Position numbers and translations under genes: made by a program. From positions 1 to 64,000 of the forward strand of contig DASVWI010000034.1 of the NCBI GenBank assembly GCA_036389675.1: 64,000 nt of DNA. Reading direction: 5' to 3'. Source of the stretch: DASQYE01 sp036389675 (GTDB taxonomy: Bacteria > Acidobacteriota > Blastocatellia > Pyrinomonadales > Pyrinomonadaceae). The notes beneath the pieces are model-generated. The model saw only the letters and a program-made list of their open reading frames with translations, did not search any database and was not told the origin of the DNA. Below, in pieces: positions 17,401-24,657 of this stretch; the first letter of the stretch is position 1, and each line of letters begins with the position of its first letter.

Positions 17401-19392
17401 AGCGATACGAGCGTCGGCTCGGCCACCTCGCGCGTGCTGGCGCGCAAGGATGTCATCATGCGTCTTGAGATGCCGCGCTTCCTGACCGAAGGCGACACGG
17501 TGACAATCTCAGGCGTGGTTCACAACTTCCTGAAAACACCAAAGACGACGCGCATCTCTCTGGATGTCGGCGGCGCACAGCTTCTCGACCCGTCAACCGA
17601 GACGGTGACGATTCCCGCCATGGGCCATCATCGCGTTGACTGGCGCGTGTCGGCCCGGCAGGCGGGCCAGATGCGTCTGCTGGCGAGGGCACAGACCGAC
17701 ACGGAATCCGATGCTGTGGAAATGCCCATGGAGATCGTCCCGCACGGCCTGAAGCAGACCATGGGAAAGATGACGATCATCACGGATGACGACGCGGAGC
17801 AAACCCTCGCGTTCGACTTGCCCGCGCACCCGGACGTGCAGGCGCGCAAGCTGCGTATAGAAGCCTCGCCGGCAATCGCCTCGACGCTCTTCGGCGCGCT
17901 CGACTACCTGACCGACTACCCCTACGGCTGCGTCGAGCAGACCATGTCTCGCTTCCTGCCCGACGTGATCGTGGCGCAGGCGCTGCGCGACGTGCAGACG
18001 ACCAGCATCAGGACGACGAATAATCTGGATGAGAAGGTGCGACGAGGGCTTGAGCGCCTCTACAATTTTCAGCGCGCCGACGGCGGCTGGGGCTGGTGGA
18101 AGAATGACGAGAGCGACCCGTTCATGACGGCTTACGTCATTGACGGGCTGACGCTGGCGGGCCGCGCCGGCTATCAGGTCGAGTCGTGGCGCGTCGAGGG
18201 CGGGCGCGAGCGGCTCAAGCGCCTGATCGACGAAGGCGCACAGGGCAGGGGCGACAGGCTGCCCGATACGGAGACGCGCGCTTACATGATCTACGCCCTG
18301 AACGAAAGCGGCGAGACCGAAGCGATTTACGTTGACGAGCTGTACGAGACGCGCGGCAACCTACAGCCCTACGGGCGTGCGCTGCTGGCGCTCGCGCTCA
18401 AAGACCGTCATGACGAGCGAGCGCGCGAGGTCGTCGCGGAGCTTGAGCGGCTCGCGCACGCCAACGATTTCGAGGCGCACTGGCAGACGAGCTTCAAATC
18501 TCAGTACGGTTACGAGCGCCCCATGGACACGGAGGCGACCGCGCTCTCGCTAAAGGCGCTGGCCCGCATCGCTCCCGAAAGCCCGCTCATGGGTAAGGCC
18601 GCGCGCTGGCTCGTGGGACACCGCAGCGACGGCTTCTACTGGGTCTCGACCAGAGAAACGGCCTTCGCCATCTTCGGCCTCACGGAGTACCTGAAGGTGA
18701 GCCGGGAGCTCGCGCCGGATTACACGCTTGAGGTTTACGTTAACGACGAGCAGGTCATCTCTCGCCGCGTCACCTCTGCCGATGTCCAGACGGCGCAAAC
18801 CTTCACCGTCGAGCGCAAAGGCCGGGCAGTGGGCAGCACGAATCGCGTGCGCGTCGTCAAGCGCGGGCGCGGCAGCCTGTATCTCTCAAGCACGCTCGAA
18901 TATTTCACGGGCGACGAAGAGGTCGCCCCGCAGGCTTCAAACGATTTGAAGCTCACGCGCGAATACCTGCGCCTGCGCGTGACGGAGAACGGCGACGGCA
19001 CTTCGCGCTGGAAGCTTGAGCCGCTCGCGGGCGAGCTACGCTCGGGTGATCTGATCGTCTCGCGCCTGCGTCTGGAAGGAGCGCGAGCGCAGTACCTGAT
19101 GGTCGAAGACCCCATACCCGCCGGCTGCGTGCAGATCGCCAGTGTGAGCGGCATCAATCTCAGCTACGTGGACGGGCGTTGGAGCGACTGGTACAGCGCC
19201 CGCGAGTTTCGCGACGCACGCACGGTCTTCTTCATAGACCGCTTCGACGGCGACGCGACTTTTCAATATGCCATGCGCGTTGAAGTGCCCGGCGCATTTC
19301 GCGTCGCCCCGGCGCGCGCAGAGCAGATGTACCAGCCGACCGTGCAGGCCAATACAGGCCACACGCGGCTTAACATTCTGGATAAAAAGTGA
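14452..19392 (+). CDS. Bacterial alpha-2-macroglobulin family protein
   Basis: A 1646-residue envelope protein, probably a periplasmic protease trap. Residues 23-42 are a single hydrophobic anchor or signal without a lipobox Cys. MG-type beta domains fill the N-terminal half (YIYTDRPVYRPEQKVYFRGI is the MG hallmark). A bait-region candidate precedes FWQPDVVTGADGRATVKF. The thioester domain has YPYGCVEQTMSRFLPD with Cys1160; the usual bacterial motif is CLEQ. The alpha/alpha toroid follows (RADGGWGWWKNDESDP). An Asp/Glu/Tyr-rich insertion occurs at about 512-537. It starts at GTG 14452 behind AAGGGGG. Unlike many homologues it is not beside a pbpC gene. Confidence 0.92.
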   Translation: MFQTISRPPLNEETRRALKTAGTYFAVILAALAFNLYRLRAEPAEKEWPEQAESEQPFFSLTTNRSFRTTEQARLWASFKGISALDFRVYRVADPVKFFQQLDDPHQIGEEEKQEVESDYRRAFSTLETTRSVKHWLYTAIKDYVRDQLKRQHRATINQKFRPDATPQRTPLNVADYARVPLLNPSQLVSSWREKLHADSEYDGRSVSLGRRDPGVYLVEAVSGDLRAYCVAIVTELAMVQKTTGDGQVLTYIADRRTGAPRAGAKVMVTRRQEILASGTTDEGGIFKTEVEIKRGEGSSSGDQHPEDMDEEAQAAAQTSYLVMASDHESFAISDLESFYFGAYGDGYDDSLSGYIYTDRPVYRPEQKVYFRGILRRWVKEGYEQVEGSNVRVTITDYNGGKLSEQTLALSARGTFAGELELPAEAPLGSYHISAQVGTATASHYFTVQEYKKPEYKVRVTGPKQFAAVGERVRFDIEARYFFGSPVTGADVKYYIHRSRYYNYWRGERAAADDDEEDAELWEGESDDDYDYSYSYSVGGDIVDEGEGKLDAKGRLTVDFEVPVPEETDEWDYTYRLEAQVTDASRREMQASASFTGTRGRALAYALPERYIYYLGEQARIKIRTADYMGHPVAARVTLRFIEHRWEKVEKDNGYGSTYIDYVSRERELSTAEIETGAQGLADYDYIVPVVGNIYLKAVLHDGDKDVVNRGGSFWASDHSGEWGDISFRDYGESSIELIPDRKSYKPGDTAHVLAVLPDDNAHLLVTTELASVMTARRIEAPARTLMIDVPIEARYAPNVYLSVAYVKNDELYTADQVLAVPARDKYLKLEIIPNKKEYKPRETASYTILARHADGSPAEGAEVSLGVVDEAIYSIAPDNVGSIRQTFYGRRYNSVETRLSRSFIFTGYSGRHSVNLAANRPSYQLADFKNETPQSDPSVRREFKDTAFWQPDVVTGADGRATVKFKLPDNLTTWRATAHAVTSDTSVGSATSRVLARKDVIMRLEMPRFLTEGDTVTISGVVHNFLKTPKTTRISLDVGGAQLLDPSTETVTIPAMGHHRVDWRVSARQAGQMRLLARAQTDTESDAVEMPMEIVPHGLKQTMGKMTIITDDDAEQTLAFDLPAHPDVQARKLRIEASPAIASTLFGALDYLTDYPYGCVEQTMSRFLPDVIVAQALRDVQTTSIRTTNNLDEKVRRGLERLYNFQRADGGWGWWKNDESDPFMTAYVIDGLTLAGRAGYQVESWRVEGGRERLKRLIDEGAQGRGDRLPDTETRAYMIYALNESGETEAIYVDELYETRGNLQPYGRALLALALKDRHDERAREVVAELERLAHANDFEAHWQTSFKSQYGYERPMDTEATALSLKALARIAPESPLMGKAARWLVGHRSDGFYWVSTRETAFAIFGLTEYLKVSRELAPDYTLEVYVNDEQVISRRVTSADVQTAQTFTVERKGRAVGSTNRVRVVKRGRGSLYLSSTLEYFTGDEEVAPQASNDLKLTREYLRLRVTENGDGTSRWKLEPLAGELRSGDLIVSRLRLEGARAQYLMVEDPIPAGCVQIASVSGINLSYVDGRWSDWYSAREFRDARTVFFIDRFDGDATFQYAMRVEVPGAFRVAPARAEQMYQPTVQANTGHTRLNILDKK

Positions 19393-19625
19393 ACTGCACG
19401 GCGGGCAATTACGAAGGACTCACGCGACGGCATAAAGGACTCGCGCGTGAGTCTAAGCTTCCGACGCGCAAGTCCCTTATCCTACGGCGTCAGCACGCCA
19501 TACCCGGCTACGGGTATAAGCTGCTGACGCGCGGGTATAAAGGACTTTCGCGCGGGTCTAAAGGAAATTCACGTGGTTCTAAAGAAACTTCGCGCGGGTC
19601 TAAAGGACTTTTGCGTGGGTATTAA
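19389..19625 (+). CDS. Possible heptapeptide-repeat small protein
   Basis: A 78-codon frame that begins with a GTG overlapping the alpha-2-macroglobulin stop (GTGA), so translational coupling is possible. It encodes basic heptads of the form Leu-Ser-Arg-Gly-Ser-Lys-Gly, clearest in the last 35 residues (SRGSKGNSRGSKET). It lies entirely inside a 21-bp tandem array that continues in phase beyond the stop codon. The peptide may therefore be a by-product of a DNA repeat. No signal peptide or known domain is visible. Confidence 0.3.
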   Translation: MNCTAGNYEGLTRRHKGLARESKLPTRKSLILRRQHAIPGYGYKLLTRGYKGLSRGSKGNSRGSKETSRGSKGLLRGY

Positions 19626-19670
19626 CTGCTTTTTCGCGGATATGAAGCCCTCGCAACGGGGAAAAGCCCG
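19398..19670. repeat. 21-bp tandem repeat array
   Basis: About 12-13 units of exactly 21 bp in unbroken phase; units start at 19419, 19440, 19461 and so on to 19650, and a degenerate unit lies at 19398. The rough consensus is CTnnCGCGyGGG followed by TnTAAAGGA. The best-conserved units lie at 19524-19607. The period equals two helical turns and seven codons. Confidence 0.9.
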
Positions 19671-19721
19671 TTTATTGACTGTAGATACAGGCTTCCGGGC
19701 GGAGAGCTTGAGGAGGGACGG

Positions 19722-20570
19722 ATGATGAAGGAAATGCTGATAGCGATAAGGGCGACGGCGCGCGGGCTCTGGCGAAACAGGCGCGTGGCGGTTCTACTGG
19801 CTGCGCTGTACGTCTCGCTGTTGGGGGTGCTCTATCTCTTTATCTCGACGAGGGAGTCGAGCGTCTGGCAGGTGTTGCTGACGTTGATCTTCGCCGCGCT
19901 CGTGCCCCTGCTCTTTTTTATCCTTCAGGCCGTGGCGGTGGGCTACGCGCAGGGGGAAACAAAGGCGCGGGTCTTGCTCCGGCGGTCGTTTAGGGATTCG
20001 TGCAAGCTGGCGCTCGCCAGTCTTCCGCTCATGCTACTGGCAGCCGTCTCGGTCTATCTGCTCAACAGGTTTCAGCTGCACTCCCAGCTCGTGCTCAGGC
20101 TCATCGAGCCCGCCTGTCCCCTGTTGACCCTGCGCTGGCTAGCCAGCGCGGGCGAGGTGCGGCAATGGTCGCCCGTCCTGATGGCGACCCTGCGCTTTCT
20201 TATCCTGGGTATCGTCCTGCCGCTGCTGGCGATTCACCTTTGGAGCGGCACGATGCGCGACGGGCTGCTGCCGACGCTCGGGAGCGCGCGCCGGACTCTC
20301 GCCCTCGCCCTCAGTCCGCCCTCCGTGCTCATCTACACACTGGGCCTGACCCTCTTCGCCATCATCCCCTACTTCCTTCTCTTCGGCCACACTTATGCCA
20401 CAGAGGCTTGGCTTGAGGTCGCATTCCTCGTCACACGCCTGCTGCTGATCTTCCTCTTCAACCTCTACGGCTGGACATTCACTGTGAGCGCGCTGAATCA
20501 AAGGATGAAGGCGGCAACGATGAAGGATGATATAAGGTGGAAGAATGAAGGGGATGCTGTCACGGCTTGA
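19722..20570 (+). CDS. Hypothetical multi-pass membrane protein
   Basis: A 282-residue protein with about six hydrophobic segments (for example VAVLLAALYVSLLGVLYLFI near residue 24, LLTLIFAALVPLLFFILQAV near 58, and a final helix near 240-260). I recognise no family. A short basic N-terminus precedes the first helix. AGGAGGG lies 5 bases before the ATG pair at 19722. The last 20 residues (MKAATMKDDIRWKNEGD) are encoded by GGATGAAG-type repeat DNA, and the stop codon sits inside the terminator stem, so the natural C-terminus may have been extended by the repeat. It is convergent with the exosortase operon. Confidence 0.75.
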   Translation: MMKEMLIAIRATARGLWRNRRVAVLLAALYVSLLGVLYLFISTRESSVWQVLLTLIFAALVPLLFFILQAVAVGYAQGETKARVLLRRSFRDSCKLALASLPLMLLAAVSVYLLNRFQLHSQLVLRLIEPACPLLTLRWLASAGEVRQWSPVLMATLRFLILGIVLPLLAIHLWSGTMRDGLLPTLGSARRTLALALSPPSVLIYTLGLTLFAIIPYFLLFGHTYATEAWLEVAFLVTRLLLIFLFNLYGWTFTVSALNQRMKAATMKDDIRWKNEGDAVTA

Positions 20571-20602
20571 CAGCATCCCTTTCATCCTTCCTCCTTCATC
20601 TT
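20501..20602. repeat. Heptamer-type repeat (GGATGAA family) at convergent gene ends
   Basis: AAGGATGAAGG-type heptamers on the left (from 20501) and TTCATCC/TTCCTCC/TTCATCT heptamers on the right (to 20602) surround the hairpin at 20551-20579. The repeat forms the 3' ends of both convergent genes. Confidence 0.65.
20551..20579. terminator. Bidirectional terminator between convergent genes
   Basis: Perfect 12-bp stem GGGATGCTGTCA (20551-20562), 5-base loop and complementary arm 20568-20579, then TTTC. It contains the stop codon of the upstream plus-strand gene and lies two bases from the stop of the minus-strand operon. Confidence 0.75.
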
Positions 20603-21115
20603 CTCTGCGACTGTGACGGCCCACCATGGGCCGCGGGTGTTTTGGCTGATGGCAGACCAGTACCATGCGGAGGTGTCGGCCCATGTGTCTCCGGCCTCTG
20701 TGTAAATCCTTTCGGAGACGAGCAGGCGCTCCGTTCCGCGTGTGGCGATGAAGCTCCCCCAGCGCGCGCCGTTGCGGTCAACGCGGAGCGCGTCGGGGCG
20801 TACGCTGTAGCCTATGGCTTCAAAGCAATCCGAGGCGGGGTGTAGCTTGCGCGTCGGCTGCGTGACCCAGCGGATGATAATCTCGCGCCTGCCGTCTGTG
20901 AAACGGGCGAGGCGTCCGGGGAAGTCCAGACCGAATCGCTGCTCGCGCTCCGATAGCGGAAGAACTGTCAGCTCTCGACCCTCGAAGCTGCTGGGCCAAC
21001 CCGGAAAGGGCGCGCCCCCTTCCTCCGCGCCGGCGTATCTCAACTGCGACTGTGGAAGCAAAGGGACTAAGGCCGCCATGACGCAGGCGATTATGTAGAT
21101 GCCGGTTCGCCACAT
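20582..21115 (-). CDS. EpsI-like exosortase-associated protein
   Basis: A 177-residue protein starting at ATG 21115 (MWRTGIYIIACVMAALVPLL), with an N-terminal signal or anchor helix. The start overlaps the exosortase gene by 25 bases. Near residue 94 it has HPASDCFEAIGY, which resembles the His/Cys motif of EpsI (DUF3485) proteins found with exosortases. The remaining beta-rich domain ends KMKEEG, within repeat-derived DNA. EpsI-like proteins accompany exosortases, but their biochemical role is unsettled. As third gene of the operon it is likely an accessory to sorting or to processing of the exosortase substrate. Confidence 0.75.
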   Translation of the reverse strand: MWRTGIYIIACVMAALVPLLPQSQLRYAGAEEGGAPFPGWPSSFEGRELTVLPLSEREQRFGLDFPGRLARFTDGRREIIIRWVTQPTRKLHPASDCFEAIGYSVRPDALRVDRNGARWGSFIATRGTERLLVSERIYTEAGDTWADTSAWYWSAISQNTRGPWWAVTVAEKMKEEG

Positions 21116-21933
21116 ATTCTTTCTCTTCCGACGAGTCGAGCGGTCGCGACGATCACGGCGGCGACCAGCAGGAAGGCAACCATGCCCGTGTACTCGTGCG
21201 CCCAGCCCGGCATCTTTATAATTCCGGCTTCGATGTAGAAGAGTGCCACGGCGCGAAAGATATTCCCCAGTATGATCGCGGGCAGCGCCAGCCCCAGCAC
21301 CAGCAGCGTCTTGAAAGAGCGCAGCCCGTAGATCGAGGCCACGGTGCAGGCCAGATAGAGGCCCGTCCAGAGCATGCGAACGCCGCTGCAAGGCGCGTCA
21401 ATCCATATCAACTGCCCGCCCCAGTTGAGACAAGTGCCTTCCTGTATGACGGCGAAACCACCCAGCCTGATAAGCGGCGCGGCCACGCTCGCGACCAGCA
21501 TCCTCAGCGGATAGCCGCCGTAGAATTGCAGCGTCGGAACCACCGGCAGCGAAAGATACATCAACCCCAGCACGGCAGGATGAAACCGCCTGCCGAAACG
21601 CGCGAAGCCGAGCGTCAGACCAAGAGACGTGACGGCCAGAGCGGCGCGCACGAGCGGTGGAAGTAGACCGTAGGTGGCGCAGTAAAGCAGCAACAGAAGC
21701 GTCGGCGCGACGAGCGCTTTCGTCATTCCCGGCGCGGCTGTGTGATTCGTTTCCCGCGCGGACGCCTGCCCGCGCAAAGAGAGAGCGAGGACGGTGGCGA
21801 GCGCGACGAGGCTCCACATCTCGTCTGTCGAATCGGACGCGCGCACGGCGTACCAGCGCCACACAGGCCAGAAGGCCGCCAGTTGTAGCGCGAGCAGAAG
21901 GAAGGGCTTGTAGGTCAGCAGGGGCTTCTTCAT
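21091..21933 (-). CDS. Exosortase/archaeosortase family transpeptidase
   Basis: A 280-residue membrane enzyme with about eight helices. The exosortase catalytic triad is visible in order: Cys in IDAPCSGVRMLW (about 181), Arg in GNIFRAVALFYIEAG (about 226) and His in WAHEYTGMVAF (about 245). Exosortases cleave C-terminal PEP-CTERM signals and transfer the protein to another acceptor. The ATG at 21933 overlaps the stop of the upstream VIT gene (ATGA), with GGAGG just ahead, which settles the start. The adjacent VIT protein carries a PEP-type C-terminus and is the obvious substrate. The pairing recalls the XrtK and XrtN systems described in Bacteroidetes; I cannot assign a subfamily. Confidence 0.93.
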   Translation of the reverse strand: MKKPLLTYKPFLLLALQLAAFWPVWRWYAVRASDSTDEMWSLVALATVLALSLRGQASARETNHTAAPGMTKALVAPTLLLLLYCATYGLLPPLVRAALAVTSLGLTLGFARFGRRFHPAVLGLMYLSLPVVPTLQFYGGYPLRMLVASVAAPLIRLGGFAVIQEGTCLNWGGQLIWIDAPCSGVRMLWTGLYLACTVASIYGLRSFKTLLVLGLALPAIILGNIFRAVALFYIEAGIIKMPGWAHEYTGMVAFLLVAAVIVATARLVGRERICGEPAST

Positions 21934-24356
21934 ACCATCCTCCGGCTGCCCGCCTTCACACAGAGTCGATGGCGATAGAGCATCCACAGGAAGATGGCTA
22001 GGACGATTGCCAACAGCATGACCATCTCTGGCTCGGGTATGGTCGGCACTGTTCCGGGCGCGACCGGTTGAAGCCCAGCCTGATCGTATTGCGCCTGCGT
22101 TTCGAGGACAACCGCGCCGCTCACCGGCGTCACGAGTTGATAGCGCGTCGCAATCTTACTTGCCTGTTCTTCCCAATCCTTCCCCTGAGCGGTGATCAGG
22201 CGTCCGACCTCGTCGTTGGCCCAGAGCCGGGCCAAGTGTGCCGAAGTTTCTTTGGCGGCGAAAGATTCAGGCACGCGCGTAAGCTTCTCGCTCGTCCTGA
22301 CGAATTCGAGCGGTTTGGCGCGCCCTGTCAACTGTGCGAACAATCTCTCCAAATCCGATTGCAGCCGATCAGTGCGCGGCACGGCTTCAATGGCGCTGAT
22401 GCCGTCGAGCCCTTCCACGATTCGATCAGGGCCGTTGCCCACCTGCAAGGCGTAAAGCACAGGGCCGCCAGCGCGTCGCTCCCAACGCTGCCGCAGCTCT
22501 TCGACGGGTTGCAGCAGGAGCGGCTGCGGGCCGTGAATCCAGACGATGACGCTGCCCTGTGGATTCGCGGCTGCGATGTCCCATGCCTTCATGAGGGGCG
22601 CGACGTTATTAGCTCCGCCCTCGAAGCTGACGCTTTCGATCAGCGGCGCTATATCTTCGGCCCGACCGCTCAAGGGGTGCTGGCTCGCTCCCACTTCATA
22701 AGCACCATTGCCGTCCGCCAGCAACAGCTTTAGCTCAACGTCAGGCGGCAGCGATCCAAGAGCGGCGCTGATCTCCCTGTGCCACTTCTCCATGCTGCGC
22801 GAGGTGTCAAGGACGAGCAGGATGGTGGAGCGCGCCGGAATGTTCCGCTCGCGTATGAACTGCCGAACGATCTCTTCGTTGTTCTTCAGGGCATCGCGAG
22901 TCCAGCCCTCTGTAATCTCGCCCGCTCTGGTAGTGCGAACGAATGTGCCCTGCTCCGATAGCTCTGTGTCCCGTACTGCGCCGCGCACGGCATAAAGGTC
23001 TGCCTGCGGCTGTTCCGTCCGCAAGCTCTGACTATCGACTTCGAGCGGTGATTTGGACTCGACCCAGACGGCGTGTGTGATCATGTCAGGAATACGAAAG
23101 TTGCGCTCCAGTATGTGCGGCAGCCGCAAGCGCGCGTGTGCCCTGTCTTCGAGTATGAGCGGAGTCGTGATGCCGAAACGAATCTTCATCTGGCCGCCGC
23201 CGGGCTGGATGGGATAACACTGCACCAGAATACGCTCGCGTCCGGCTGTCGTCACAAGCACGGGGTCAAGGCGTTGACGCACGACCTGCTGGTAAGCGCC
23301 GCGCGCCTGCTCTCTTGTGGCGAACGCGGCCTCACGCTCCTGCCCGTCAACCCACAGCGTCAGACGAGACACGACGCCCCCCGGCGGAAGCTGCACCTCG
23401 GCGCGCGCCTCCTGCTGCGCGGCGGAATCGTTCCTGAAAGAGAGCGTCCATTCGATATAGCCGAGCCCGGCGTCCGAATCTATCGAGCCGTCAATGCCCG
23501 AGGACGCGAGCGAGAGCCCTTTAACTTTGCCGGCGATGATCGTCCCGCCCTGATCCGGGTCGAAGTCAAACGTCTCTCGCGGCGCGAGATGCCCGGCAAT
23601 CCTCTCGGGCGGCTGCGAAGTATTAAAAGTCTCTCCCGTTATACGGTAGTAGATCGTCCGCGCCTGCTCGGGCGTCACCGGATCACTGAGGGACAGAATG
23701 AATCCGACAGGGTCTGTGGCGCGGCCATGCCTGTTGTAACAGGCCCGCAGCATGTAGTCCTTATTCCCGGCCAGCCGCAGCAATCGAAACCCGCGCGCGC
23801 TTTGCTCCGGGGAATCGGAGACGGCCATCTGTAAGCCCACGCGCGTCAGCGAAGCCGGAAGCTCGATCAGGATGATCACCCCGAAGGCCAAAGATAACCC
23901 CAGCACAAGGCCCTTCCTCCTGACGGCACTGCTCTCAGGCGCGATTGCTTTTAGCTGCCGTCGAAGGATGACGCCCGCGATGAGCGCGAAGATAGGGGCC
24001 ATCGGCAAAAGACCCATCCCGGCCATGATGATGGCGATTAACGCCATCGGCATAACAGGGAGATAGACAATCGAGTAGAAGACGGACACACCGATGGCCG
24101 CGGCGTTGGCGAGGCCGAGCAGAGCGCCGCGCTGTGTGCTGCCCCTGCGAACGGCCAGCCAGACCTGTAGGTGCGCGAGCGGCACAAAGACGACCAGCAG
24201 CAAGTGCCATAGCGTCGGGATGGGGTCGAATATATCCTCCGCGCATATGTGCGTCGTGGCTTCGACGATGATGGAAATCGACGGCATGATTATGCCGAGG
24301 AAGAATGTCAATACCTCCCCGCGCCGCACCCCTGTTTGTCGTGTCTGCTCCAGCAT
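21930..24356 (-). CDS. VIT/vWA membrane protein with PEP-CTERM-like sorting signal
   Basis: An 808-residue protein starting at ATG 24356 after AGGAGGAGAC. Residues 15-175 hold about five membrane helices. A VIT domain lies at about 295-400 (EQARGAYQQVVRQRLDPVLV). A vWA domain follows with the MIDAS motif DTSRS near 515 and EGGANN later. The C-terminus has IPEPE at about 773-777, a hydrophobic stretch MVMLLAIVLAIFLWMLY and a basic tail RHR...GSRR, a textbook PEP-CTERM tripartite signal. The exosortase gene overlaps its stop. Its cell-surface role (adhesion, complex assembly or signalling) is unknown. Confidence 0.9.
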   Translation of the reverse strand: MLEQTRQTGVRRGEVLTFFLGIIMPSISIIVEATTHICAEDIFDPIPTLWHLLLVVFVPLAHLQVWLAVRRGSTQRGALLGLANAAAIGVSVFYSIVYLPVMPMALIAIIMAGMGLLPMAPIFALIAGVILRRQLKAIAPESSAVRRKGLVLGLSLAFGVIILIELPASLTRVGLQMAVSDSPEQSARGFRLLRLAGNKDYMLRACYNRHGRATDPVGFILSLSDPVTPEQARTIYYRITGETFNTSQPPERIAGHLAPRETFDFDPDQGGTIIAGKVKGLSLASSGIDGSIDSDAGLGYIEWTLSFRNDSAAQQEARAEVQLPPGGVVSRLTLWVDGQEREAAFATREQARGAYQQVVRQRLDPVLVTTAGRERILVQCYPIQPGGGQMKIRFGITTPLILEDRAHARLRLPHILERNFRIPDMITHAVWVESKSPLEVDSQSLRTEQPQADLYAVRGAVRDTELSEQGTFVRTTRAGEITEGWTRDALKNNEEIVRQFIRERNIPARSTILLVLDTSRSMEKWHREISAALGSLPPDVELKLLLADGNGAYEVGASQHPLSGRAEDIAPLIESVSFEGGANNVAPLMKAWDIAAANPQGSVIVWIHGPQPLLLQPVEELRQRWERRAGGPVLYALQVGNGPDRIVEGLDGISAIEAVPRTDRLQSDLERLFAQLTGRAKPLEFVRTSEKLTRVPESFAAKETSAHLARLWANDEVGRLITAQGKDWEEQASKIATRYQLVTPVSGAVVLETQAQYDQAGLQPVAPGTVPTIPEPEMVMLLAIVLAIFLWMLYRHRLCVKAGSRRMV

Positions 24357-24657
24357 GTCTCCTCCTGTTGAACGAGCGTCGTGGCCGCCAGTTCCAAAAC
24401 AGCGAAAATCAAATCGGAAAATTACTTTACAATGCAAAGACCTTTTTGGCAATGGATATTTTCGCGTTGACGGTTCAGGCGCGGGCAGGCGAGCGGCGCT
24501 GAAGGCGCAGGCCCGGAAGGGAAGTTAAGGTAAACTCAGAAGCGGCGCTTGTTTGAGATTGATGCTACGCGGGCTGTAGCGGCTGCGCGCGATCTCTGAT
24601 ATACCCGACAGGCGATTCGCGTTGATCTGTAATTTTATCGGGAGGAGTAGAGCGGGA

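Noticed and set aside
19398..19670. CRISPR-like array
   Set aside because: Units are contiguous 21-bp degenerate repeats with no unique spacers and no cas genes nearby.
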